A stretch of DNA of 20,853 bases, taken from contig JAAMPI010001030.1 of assembly GCA_013054445.1 (NCBI GenBank), forward strand, positions 1-20,853, read 5' to 3'. Source of the stretch: Cudoniella acicularis. Its lineage: Eukaryota > Ascomycota > Leotiomycetes > Helotiales > Helotiaceae. The position numbers and the translations under genes were made by a program. Each line of letters starts with the position of its first letter. The stretch's first letter is position 1. Positions 10,042 to 18,915 of this stretch are shown in pieces. A model generated the notes under the pieces. The model ran no database searches and was not told where the DNA came from. It saw only the letters and a list, made by a program, of their open reading frames with translations.

Positions 10042-10900
10042 GGCAATGAAGCACCTTTGTTTCCCAGGAGCTTCCGCAGAACAAGGTCAGGAAGTCCACT
10101 CCAGCAATCTGGAATTGAAAGCATTGCCTTCTTCGCCTTCTTGGGAAGTTGGCTATATATCCACAAATCAGAGACTCAATCTTCTTACTTCCAAGTGAAG
10201 CATTCAAGATATATTGAGTTGTATCCAAACTCTATTTGTTCAAGGAATTGAGTTGGTGAATTTTGGTCGAACATCACACTATACAACTATCTTGCCCAGG
10301 CTGTCAAGTGAATCGATACATACATTTGGTCGACCGGAAGAGAAGCAAAGCCAAGTGTGGCAGGTATTTTAAAAAGGATGATTGGTGGCGAGGTATCGCG
10401 CCAAGTAACTACGAAAAATTCCTCTAGATTGACGAGAACTGGGGAGGAAATTGTGCGAAATTAGCGTTGGAATGGAAAGCCAAAACGGATGTCGAGCGTG
10501 CTACTCTTCCCAGAAAATCTGAGGCGATTCCTTGCGCAGGGAGATATATGCATGGGGTACCTGGACCATGATTCACTCCCCTCAAACTGTTCATCTATCC
10601 GGAATATTTTATGGTAACAGCAAGAGCCAATGTAACAACAACAGATAACTCAACAGCAATAAAGTATTGTCACATATTAAAAAGTCACAGGAGCTAGCTA
10701 ACCCGTAAAAACCCCGAAGAAACCCTTAAAAGAAACAGGTAATTCTCCCTACCCTCTTCTATTTATATATATGTATATTTTTTTATAAAAAAAATAAAAT
10801 TCCAGAAACAAAACGTTCGGTCCAGAACCATTAGTTAATAGTTGTGGGCTTTCGTACAAGTGCTCAGCATTGTTTAATAGTTTATTTATTTTTAAAGTCT
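10042..10900. other. Intergenic, grading into AT-rich DNA
   Basis: No supported gene. From about 10600 the sequence becomes strongly AT-rich, with the stretch 10741-10800 almost entirely A and T, including TATATATATG-type and poly-T/poly-A runs. This marks the left edge of the repeat-bearing tract. Confidence 0.5.
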
Positions 10901-11120
10901 TCAGGATGTGGATTTCGAGGCCCACACCCCTTAGCACATGGTGTTTTATCCCCAATATGGTCCGCTTTTGGAAGCTTAGAAAGCTTCTACTCTGGCTTAT
11001 TGGTTTTAATTTGCATTCAGGATACGGATTTTGAGGCCCGTACCCCTTAGCACGTTTGTGTTTATCCCCAGGACGGTTCGCTTTTGGAAGGGTTAACTTC
11101 TACTCTGGCGTCCTGGTTGT
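10901..11120. repeat. Diverged tandem duplication, two copies of about 105-116 bp
   Basis: Copy A begins at 10901 and copy B at 11017. Both open with TCAGGAT and share GAGGCCC, ACCCCTTAGCAC, TTTATCCCCA, CGCTTTTGGAAG and CTTCTACTCTGG in the same order and spacing. In the first 74 aligned bases the differences outside one short TG-slippage patch are almost all transitions, in both directions between the copies. Copy A also carries a perfect 7-bp hairpin (GAAGCTT, AGA, AAGCTTC at 10971-10987) that copy B has lost. This pattern fits repeat-induced point mutation of a duplicated, possibly transposon-derived sequence. No coding capacity is visible. Confidence 0.7.
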
Positions 11121-12286
11121 TGAGATAAAAAATCGTTTGTTTTGGTTTATATATGAGTGCTCGGTTCGACTTTGTTTGCCCCACTTCAGTATTCACTTGA
11201 CCGCCGTGGTTTTTCTAAATATATCCCTGACCCGCGGCGAAGCATGTGTGTTTTTGGGTCTTACGAATTACCTTGCAGAATATCACATCAAACTCACTTC
11301 TCAATACTTGGCAACAATAAATACACCTGGAACTCAGGAAGTGTCACACCCAGAAACCTGATTCCCTAGCTCCTAAAATGTAGAAAACTCATCTCAACTT
11401 AATCCAAACTCCCGCAACTTTTCGAAGTCTCTTAACACTCTTTAATAATAGAGGGCACCCTTCTCGACTCCTCTAGCAATTGTTGCCTTCCGTTATATAA
11501 GCCAGCGTTGAGCTTGCTACTCCTATCAACATCATTCCAAGTCACATCTACATCACCACAGAACTGCCACAGCAATTGAAAGGCCATGCCAAAATTGATC
11601 CGTTCCTTTACTATTTGGAGATCGCCGACTTGAAGCGAAAACTACTCCGAGTTTGAAATTCTTCGAAAGATGTCTAAATCCACTAAAACCCTTCGTTTCT
11701 GTCATTGATGACAGCAAGACATTACTTGACAACAGCTGCAGTAAATTTGACATCAAATGACAATTTAAAGAAAAACTTCAAACCCAACCAATGAATAAAT
11801 TAAAATACACAACCTGACAATTCCCAATCCTATAATCAGCACAAATTCCTCGACATCCCCAAAATATTTTGGTGATACCTCGCATGAACCCGTAGTCCAC
11901 TTCTCATCATCTTTTGTTTGGCATACTTGCAAGATGTCCGTGAAAGTGAAGATTATTTTTGCAAAACAGAGTATTATATACTGCAAAACTAATCAACTGT
12001 AAATAATACTTGTGCTTCGAGAGCCTGGGTATTTAATTGAGGACAATGAAGGTTCAAGTCTCCAGGGGTCTCGACTCTCGACCATTCTTTGCAACTGACC
12101 AAAGGAGAGGAATATAAAGAGAGAATTACCAGCAAGCACAAGCACAATATTACAATTATAATCAGTGATTTTTAAGTTCTGAATTTTTAAAACGCTTCAT
12201 AAGGCAATGAATAAACAACACTCAACACGCAACGCTAGTATTTAAAAACCGCTTCTCAGGAAGAGACCATTCCCAGCATCACCCCT
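11121..12286. other. AT-rich intergenic tract with orphan promoter and possible relics
   Basis: No intact gene is visible. It contains a TATA-led leader-like region at 11494-11575, a 32-codon open frame after it (11561-11656), and a minus-strand frame at 11765-11986 with a Cys/Trp-containing segment. The last 280 bp before 12286 are AT-rich and presumably include the 3' untranslated region of the minus-strand gene that ends at 12287. Confidence 0.45.
11494..11575 (+). promoter_or_regulatory. Orphan core-promoter-like region
   Basis: TATATAAG at 11494-11501 is followed by a C/A/T-rich leader (about 11521-11575) poor in G and lacking ATG, the typical shape of a fungal TATA promoter and 5' leader. 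The first downstream ATG (11586) opens only a 15-residue frame, so the gene it once drove is missing, mutated or non-coding. Confidence 0.3.
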
Positions 12287-14047
12287 TCAGGCAGCTATTG
12301 CAATTATAAGATACACTCTCTCCATCCAAAACAGACCGCTCTTACACAATTCAAACCAAGCTTTGTTTCCTGACCGGAAAAGCCCCATTGATGCTCTCTC
12401 TATTTGCAGCATTCTCCGTCGATCCATCATCTGCCCTCTTCTCACAACCCCCCTCAACCGCTTTTTGACATGTTTATCACGCCTCTTTGCATGTGCTCTG
12501 TTTTCCTTCCACAACTTCTCCTCGCTTTGCAATACCTTTTCCCTCTCCTGGATTTCCTTCCAGGCCTCATTAGTCCATGTATACCACGACGCTTTTGGCT
12601 GAGGAAGCTTCCCTGCTGCGACTAGCTGCTTGTACACGCGACCCTTGTTCATATTTTGCATCTGCACTATGTATGCCCAATATGCGCCTTGCCGACGACA
12701 CCTGTTTATCTGGTAACCCAATAAGTTATCGCACTGTTCGGAATATCCCTGTTTCCCCGAGCGATAACCCTCTTATACAATTATCAGGTGCTTGAGATCT
12801 GGAATAACCCTTGTCAACAAAGTCCTCATCTTTTCTCCTCTGTTTATAGATATATTAACATGAGGCTTCAACCACAATGTTCCCTTCGCTATTTTGATTA
12901 CGATGCATTGAACAGCTTCGTCCATTCTAGAACTCTTCAGATCATCAAGTAGATTCCTGAGCCTGAAGTCATCGGTCGTGATTTGGGGAAGTCGATATTT
13001 AAGTAATGTACTTCGAAACGAATCTGGCGTGGCCTTCTTAATGATCACCCGTTTTAAATCCTCTACCATCTGTTCTGCGGAAAGCTCAAACCTCCACTGC
13101 CCACTATCCCTAAAACTAGCCTTACCACTTTTCTCGTCGCGTTCATAGTTCTTTGCCTTGAAATGCAATTCCATAGCCGGGTTTTGGGAAAAGAGTCGGA
13201 TTTTGTATTCCCACCCCTCACCATTCTTGTCGTTAAAAGTGGATAAGCTTGGCAGCATTAATAATTCGGTGGCTTTTGATGTAGAGACAAAAATGATACA
13301 AGCAACCGGTTGATCTAGCTTGTATTTAGTGAGATCAGGAGAGTCGATTTTAAGGAGGGATTTGTTGTGGCCCTCGTAAGCATTAATGAAAGAGTTGAAA
13401 TATTTCTGACAGTCAATGGCGCTTTGCAGAGGGAGATAAGGAATTTTCGTCTTGGATCGAAGGGCCCTACGATCTGAGATTTGCACCTGAAAAAGGAGGC
13501 CATTTTTGTTTTGGCTGGGAAGTCCTGCCGGTGAGGATTTCGCAATATTCGGTCGTATCGCTCTATTAGAAGCAGACTGGAGTGATCCATCGTCTTCGCA
13601 CTGGCAGAGAGGCTCTCGCACAGAGGTTCTTGCAGCTGAAATGCGTGAAGGTGGCTGATGAGCTAGACCATTTTCATCCTTTTCCATGGACAGATCCTCC
13701 ACGTCCTCATCCGTGTCAACCCATGCATCTTTTTCATCCTCTTCGAAACGCGCACTCTTGCGTGTCCTTTTGGCAGATCTTTTTTTCGCCCTCCGGTTTG
13801 TAGTGGATTTGGTACGGCGAGGGCGATAATCCCCATCTTCATCCTCACTAGGAAGTTGAGGCGGTGGCGATTTTATGCCAGATTTCTTCTTCGCATTCTG
13901 AGTCCGACTACCAATGACTGGAGGCTTTTCATGGTAGTCAGAGGTAATTATGCTCGATTGTTGAGGATAGGAGTAAGAATCGGCTGGTGTGGATTTGGAA
14001 CTCTTTTGAGAGCGTTTCTTTGGTTTGTCGTCAATTTTGCTAGGCAT
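12287..14047 (-). CDS. Probable nuclear basic/acidic protein, 563 aa (two exons), unknown function
   Basis: Exon 1 is 14047-12779 and exon 2 is 12709-12287, joined in phase 0 by a 69-bp intron with donor GTATAAG, branch-like GATAAC and acceptor CCAG. Without splicing the protein would stop one codon past the donor (424 aa), leaving a 140-codon open frame with no ATG at its head; I prefer the spliced form. Residues about 75-100 are a strongly basic stretch (RRAKKRSAKRTRKSAR), a likely nuclear localisation signal, followed at once by an acidic stretch (101-126). The middle (about 170-423) is a folded, motif-free region. The exon 2 product is rich in Lys, Arg, Glu and Trp and looks helical. An in-frame upstream ATG at 14209 would add 54 residues that are Arg-rich and lack Asp; I chose ATG 14047 for its AACATACAATG-like context and sharp change in character. 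Family unknown. Confidence 0.6.
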
Positions 14048-14358
14048 TGTATGTTTCTCGATTTGAGTACTTGTTGAAGATAGAAAAGCTGTAAGAGATG
14101 TAGATGCTTGGGGTGAAATGAGAAGTCGCGCGATCAGCATCAGTGAATAGGTAGGACTTGGGTGGAGGGTGCGCTCATGAAGAAATCTGAAGAGGAAGGC
14201 GCGAGCCATCTCGAGACTGGACCAGCTAGGTCGCTCTGCACTTGACTCTACTCAGCGCTGATTAGTGAGATGGATTTTCCATTGAAGAAGTCTAAAATTT
14301 GGTCAGATAAATACAGATTCGTGCACCGATTCAGAGCCTCGCCTCCTAAAGGAGACTC

Positions 14359-15093
14359 TCAACTACTCTTAGAAGAATCAGGAGAGCCAGTCATGGAAAG
14401 CACAGCGGCCTCAACAATTTCCTTCACAACTGCAACCTCCTCCACTGTCCTTGGCGTATAAATTATCAGGTACTCGTGTGGCATCAGGCTGCCCGCCAGA
14501 CTCAGCCTTTCTCCCCACTGCTTCAGGATGACTTCCTTGCAATCTGCAGGACTCAAGCAAAGATGCAATGAGTAGTCGCCACTTCCTATGTCCGTATGAA
14601 CATGAGCAATTTCTCTTTTGGTAGCTTTGGCGATAGAGTGTGGTGTTGGGATCTGGTCGGCAATGAACAGTGCATCGCCTTCTTTCTCAAGCACTGAAGT
14701 TTTGACAAGAGCGGATGATGAATACTTTACAACAATTTCATCTATCGCATCTCCCAGAAGCTGTTAATAGGTCAGAAACTGTGATAATTTGCGATAAATT
14801 AACAAACTTTGTGCATATCTTCCCCAGTTAACTGAGAGACCTGCCGATGCGGCGCCATCCATTTTGCTAACGTAAGCCGTTCGCCTTCTCTTTTGGAAAG
14901 TGTCGATGGCAAGAAACTCTTTCGGCCAATGTCTTTTCCGCACTTCACGATTTCTTTGGGATCATCATAAGGAAGAATTGGTGAAAGGGTCAGTCCGGAG
15001 AGGGCCGAGACATAATTGAAGAAGATAACCAACGAAATTCCGCGGAAGAGCAACATCGGCAATCTTGGGCCATTCATGATAATCTGAAAACAT
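14359..15093 (-). CDS. Luciferase-domain (DUF5519-like) protein with apparent N-terminal frameshift
   Basis: Two exons are clear: coding to 14808, then 14760-14359 after a 47-bp intron (donor GTTTGT, acceptor AACAG). The core carries the family signature: APHRQ before the intron, then IAHVHTDIGSGDYSLHLCLS and KQWGERLSLA after it, and a final PHEYLIIYTPRTVEEV with an EIVEAA helix. The family's N-terminal segment is found in another frame, from ATG 15093 (DYHEW, then ALPRNFVGYLLQLCLGPL). That frame stops just where the PYDDPKEIVKCG segment starts one frame over, at TTCTTCC near 14971-14977. One extra base there would explain both. If the frame is real as written, a start at ATG 15077 gives a 223-residue protein with a different hydrophobic N-terminus. 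The biochemical role of these fungal proteins is not established; the name reflects a domain, not light emission. A pseudogene is possible. Confidence 0.7.
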
Positions 15094-15490
15094 GGTAAAA
15101 TGTGACGTTTGAAGAAGTCGAAAGATTTGGGACGAAGAACTTGGAGGTCGGTTGAAGGAGCGTCTTGAAGTGGGACATTTCAAAATGAATTGCTGTGCCG
15201 CGATTGTCTTCAGCCGACCAATCAGAGCACGTAGAGAGGAAATGAGATAGCTTCATCTTGAAGCAATACACTTTTTGTTGAACATAAGAGAAGAATACTT
15301 GACAGCTTTGAGTTCAAGAAAAAGGTCAATTACTGACATGCGGCCATACTATCGGGGTGAGTTTATTTTCTGCAACCGAACTACCAGAAAGCATGACCAG
15401 CATGTCACCTCTGTATAAGTAAAGGAATGGCAGAGATAACGTAGACTGAAATTCTTTCGACCGTCTGATTCGATACCACAATATGCCCAG
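15094..15490. other. Intergenic, between methyltransferase 3' end and luciferase-domain gene
   Basis: This holds the promoter of the luciferase-domain gene and the 3' flank of the methyltransferase, both on the minus strand. The minus strand has an acceptor-like GTTTTCAG just inside the start of the luciferase-domain gene (about 15086-15093), so a short upstream coding exon supplying the usual N-terminal hydrophobic segment might lie here, but I could not identify one. Confidence 0.4.
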
Positions 15491-16225
15491 CTAAGAGGTT
15501 TTGATGACTTTGACGAGCAGAAATGGCGGACGATCTCTAGTTTTCGACCAGTCAGGAAACTCTTTGATCTGCTCAACAGTTGGTCCCCATTCATCAATAG
15601 CTGCCAAAACAAATCCAGCCTTCAAAAAAATGGTGAGATATGTGGAGATGGTTCGATGTTGCTTTACAACTCCTTCAGCCAGCCAATTTGTGACTCGCGG
15701 TCCCTCCGAAAGGTAACTGTCGAGAGGCCATACATTACGACCTTCTGAATCAAGAATGAATTTAGGATTGCGAGGAGCTGTCCAGGTTGGGTGTTCAACG
15801 TTGAAGACGAAAGCCCCGCCGGGATTCAGGCTCTTGTAGACTTCTGCAACGAGCTCAGGCAGTTTGACTAGGTAGTGAAGAGCAAGAGAGCTGAAGACAA
15901 CATCGAATGTTAAAGGCGATAGCCGGAGAGATTCGAGGTCGGCTTGTTGGTAGGTGATTGCAGGATCCTCGGGGAATTCCTTCGCTTTCGAAAGCATATT
16001 CTGGGACAAATCGATGCCATGAACTGCTTTTGCACCAGCCTCTCGAGCCCAACGACATGTCCACCCGAACCCACAACCAAGATCCAGGAATTTTGATCCA
16101 TTGAGGTCTGGTATCATTGCTCGCAAGTCGTCCCATTCGGGAGCCCCATCAAGCCCGCGAACTTGCCGCGGAAGCAGGATGTACTCCTTGAAGAAGTCTG
16201 GATCATCGTAAATATTCTGGGCCAT
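15491..16225 (-). CDS. Class I SAM-dependent methyltransferase, 244 aa
   Basis: Intronless, ATG 16225 to stop at 15491. It transfers a methyl group from S-adenosylmethionine; the acceptor cannot be predicted. The Rossmann-fold motifs are all present: motif I FLDLGCGFG at 46-54, the acidic ribose-binding residue in GIDLS (Asp72), QADLESL at about 94-100, motif IV DVVFSSLALHYL at 108-119, and the post-motif strand LNPGGAFVFNVEHP at 133-146. The C-terminal half (WTAPRN, WPLDSYLSEG, WLAEGVVKQHRT, then GF..AAIDEWGPT) matches the small UbiE/Coq5-like methyltransferase_11 or _25 group found widely in bacteria and fungi, so a broad small-molecule role is likely. It has no targeting signal and so is probably cytosolic. 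It is divergent from threonine synthase with a 429-bp shared upstream region. The length is normal and no motif is missing. Confidence 0.9.
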   Translation of the reverse strand: MAQNIYDDPDFFKEYILLPRQVRGLDGAPEWDDLRAMIPDLNGSKFLDLGCGFGWTCRWAREAGAKAVHGIDLSQNMLSKAKEFPEDPAITYQQADLESLRLSPLTFDVVFSSLALHYLVKLPELVAEVYKSLNPGGAFVFNVEHPTWTAPRNPKFILDSEGRNVWPLDSYLSEGPRVTNWLAEGVVKQHRTISTYLTIFLKAGFVLAAIDEWGPTVEQIKEFPDWSKTRDRPPFLLVKVIKTS

Positions 16226-16654
16226 GGTGTTTTCTCGCCTTCTACTATACGACTAGCAAAATAACTTCCCCTCTCTTACGATTCTGCGATGGCATTTCTG
16301 GGGATATATTCGTACTTTATTAATCGTGAAGGCTCCCCGCGGTGGAGGCACCGAGAAATCTTCGCCGATGACTCAGAACGGCGATCCATTGCACCATAGC
16401 ATAGCGATCACTCTTTTTCTCTTTGTCGCGCATGCCAAGCAGTATCCTCAGGCAGATCCAATTAGACTGGAATTCCGGGCTCGTGGCGTCTGTCGTGGGT
16501 GTTGATACGCTTGTTCCTGGCCGATATTTCGGGATGAAGGGATGAATTGGCGACGTCGGCCGCATTTTTCATTGTTGAAAATCCAGCATCTTTGCTTCCA
16601 CAACCCAACCAGGGGCGATTGGGTTTAAATAACTTCTATCACTTTCGTGCAATC
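16226..16654. promoter_or_regulatory. Bidirectional promoter, methyltransferase and threonine synthase
   Basis: The 429 bp separate two divergent start codons. They contain a perfect TGACTCA (16369-16375). A TATA-like ATATAT lies about 85 bp upstream of the methyltransferase start (near 16304-16311). A TTTAAATAA run (16624-16632) is too close to the threonine synthase ATG to be a confident TATA box. Which elements serve which gene is inferred. Confidence 0.6.
16369..16375. promoter_or_regulatory. TGACTCA, Gcn4/CPC1 (CpcA)-type site
   Basis: This is a perfect match to the binding consensus of the bZIP activator of general (cross-pathway) amino acid control. It lies 280 bp upstream of the threonine synthase ATG. 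Threonine synthase genes are known targets of this control in fungi, so position and function agree. Occupancy is inferred. Confidence 0.6.
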
Positions 16655-18495
16655 ATGTCTGATTCCGCTACACCGGTCGGTTTGGCTGTGCCAACAAGAA
16701 AACCCGCACCAGCAACAGTCGAGGAACCAAAAGATACGACTCACACCCCATCGCAACGGTACCTCTCCACTCGAGGAGGAGATTATGGAGTACGAGTCCT
16801 CAATCACACAATTCTTACGAGCGCAATACTAATGTGTTGCAGTTATCATTCGAAGAAGTTGTATTAAAGGGTCTAGCTGCTGATGGTGGTCTCTTCATTC
16901 CAGAAGAAATTCCCCAACTACCCCGCGATTGGCAAACAAAATGGCAAAAACTCTCCTTTTCCGAACTTGCGCTCGAAATCCTCTCTCTCTACATCTCCTC
17001 TTCCGAAATTCCACCTGCAGACCTAAAAGAAATCATCGATCGAAGTTATTCCACATTTCGAGCCCAGGAAACAACTCCTCTTGTTGCTCTGAATGCGCAA
17101 GACAATTTATACCTCCTGGAGCTTTTTCATGGCCCAACATTTGCCTTCAAAGATGTCGCACTACAACTTCTTGGCAACCTCTTCGAATATTTCCTGGTTC
17201 GACGGAATAAGGGCAAGACTGGCAGAGATAGGCACCACCTTACCGTGGTAGGAGCAACCAGTGGTGATACTGGATCTGCTGCGATCTATGGTCTGCGAGG
17301 GAAGAAGGATGTGTCAGTTTTTATTCTGCATCCCAAGGGCAGAGTCAGCCCTGTTCAGGAAGCTCAGATGACCACGGTTCTGGATGCCAATGTACACAAT
17401 CTGGCTGTTGAGGGAACCTTTGATGATTGCCAGGTGAGTCGCAAACTTTGCATGTGGTCACATTGCTAATCTTCTATTCAGGATACTGTCAAAGCCCTTT
17501 TCGCGGATCCTCAGATCAACGAAATCCTCAACTTAGGAGCAGTCAACAGTATTAATTGGGCACGGATTTTAGCACAAACCACATACTACTTCCATGCCTA
17601 CTTCGCACTCCTTAAATCGAAATCATACGAACCAGGTCACAAGGTCCGCTTCGTGGTTCCCACTGGAAACTTTGGCGATATCTTGGCAGGCTATTTCGCG
17701 AAACGAATGGGTCTCCCAATCGAGAAACTTGTGGTTGCCACAAATGAGAATGATATTTTGGATCGCTTCTGGAAAACGGGTCATTACGAGAAGAAGGCTG
17801 TGCATGGCAAGGAAGCTGAAGGCGGTATTCCAGCGGATGGCGCAAAAGCCCATGAAGATGGTGTACGGGAAACACTCAGCCCAGCAATGGACATTCTGGT
17901 ATCCAGCAATTTCGAACGATTACTTTGGTTCCTAGCGTACGAATTCGCTGCCGAAGCTGGTATGGATGACGAATGGAATAAGAAGCAAGCGGGTCAAGAA
18001 GTTGAGAGCTGGCTCAAAAAGTTGAAATCAAATGGAGGATTCGGTGTTCATGCTGATATCCTGAAATTTGCAAACAGAGATTTCGAGAGTGAAAGGGTCA
18101 GTGACGTGCAAACACTCGAAACGATAAGAAAATTCTACGCAACACCGCTATCGAACGGGACCACAAACAGTGCTGGCAGCAAAGGCGGATACGTCCTGGA
18201 TCCTCACTCTGCAATTGGCGTTGCTGCCTCCTTAAGATCGATGAAGCGAGCCTCTCCATCAAAAACGCATCACGTATCTCTCGCCACAGCGCATCCAGCA
18301 AAATTTGCTAATGCTGTTGACTTGGCTTTGAAAGATGAGGAAGGCTTTACTTTCGACACTGTCCTCCCTGAGGAGTTTGTGGGTCTAGAGCAAAAAGAGA
18401 GGCGTGTGAAGGTTGTTCCTAAGGACGCCGGTTGGGAAGGTGTAAGAACGATTGTGCAAGATGAGGTAGAGGAAGAATTACGAGGCGCAAGCTGA
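16655..18495 (+). CDS. THR4: Threonine synthase, 579 aa, three exons
   Basis: Converts O-phosphohomoserine to threonine and phosphate with pyridoxal phosphate, the last step of threonine biosynthesis. Exons: 16655-16789, 16843-17433, 17482-18495. The introns are 53 and 48 bp with branch points TACTAAT and GCTAAT, all in phase 0. The N-terminal domain starts STRGGDYG then LSFEEVVLKGLAADGGLFIP, typical of the family. The PLP lysine is Lys148 in FHGPTFAFKD. The phosphate-binding loop is GATSGDTGSAA from residue 182. Later landmarks are INWARILAQ, VPTGNFGDILAG, ATNENDIL and LSPAMDILVSSNFERLL, all characteristic of the fungal/bacterial THR4/ThrC class. It is longer than the yeast enzyme (about 514 aa) mainly through an extra, low-complexity 35-residue N-terminus with several Pro and Thr; that segment could be a mis-chosen start, but no better ATG exists before the conserved STRGG. 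It is probably cytosolic. The upstream TGACTCA implies amino-acid-starvation control. Confidence 0.96.
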
Positions 18496-18915
18496 TAGAG
18501 AGTTGACGACAAAAGCAATCTATTTTGTTGAATTAATCAGATTTATTACCGGTAACCCTACCCTTGACTAGTGACTTGGGACAGGCACAGGTGGGTCCAA
18601 GTACTCGCCGTTTGGGTCCTTAAGTCTTAAGGATCTACAGAATAATGTCAGTATTGTCGTTTCTGTTACGATTTGCCCGTATTTATTCCAAATTTTCCGT
18701 TTGCTTTCCAAATTAGAAGAGATCCACTGAAAGGCTTAGTTGCCAGATGAGTAAAGAGTAAAGATTCTCTTGCTCTACTATTATCTATTTAACTTCTATT
18801 ATCTCTATCACACACCTCAAAAACGCCCGCTAAGTCTACGAAACGAATAAGCCTCCAGAGCAGAGCAACGCAATCTTACAGAATCCAACCAACTCCCAAG
18901 AATCAAACAAATAGC
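18496..18915. other. Convergent 3' intergenic region
   Basis: The 420 bp between the stop codons of threonine synthase (plus) and the MFS permease (minus) should hold both 3' untranslated regions. I see no gene, tRNA or strong repeat. Confidence 0.6.

Noticed and set aside
12048..12062. GGTTCAAGTCTCC, resembling a tRNA T-loop
   Set aside because: No matching A box, acceptor stem or cloverleaf can be formed from the flanking 80 bases.
14359..18495. A metabolite cluster made of luciferase-domain protein, methyltransferase and nearby MFS pump
   Set aside because: No core synthase or other tailoring enzyme is present, and a primary-metabolism gene (threonine synthase) sits between them; proximity alone does not support a cluster.
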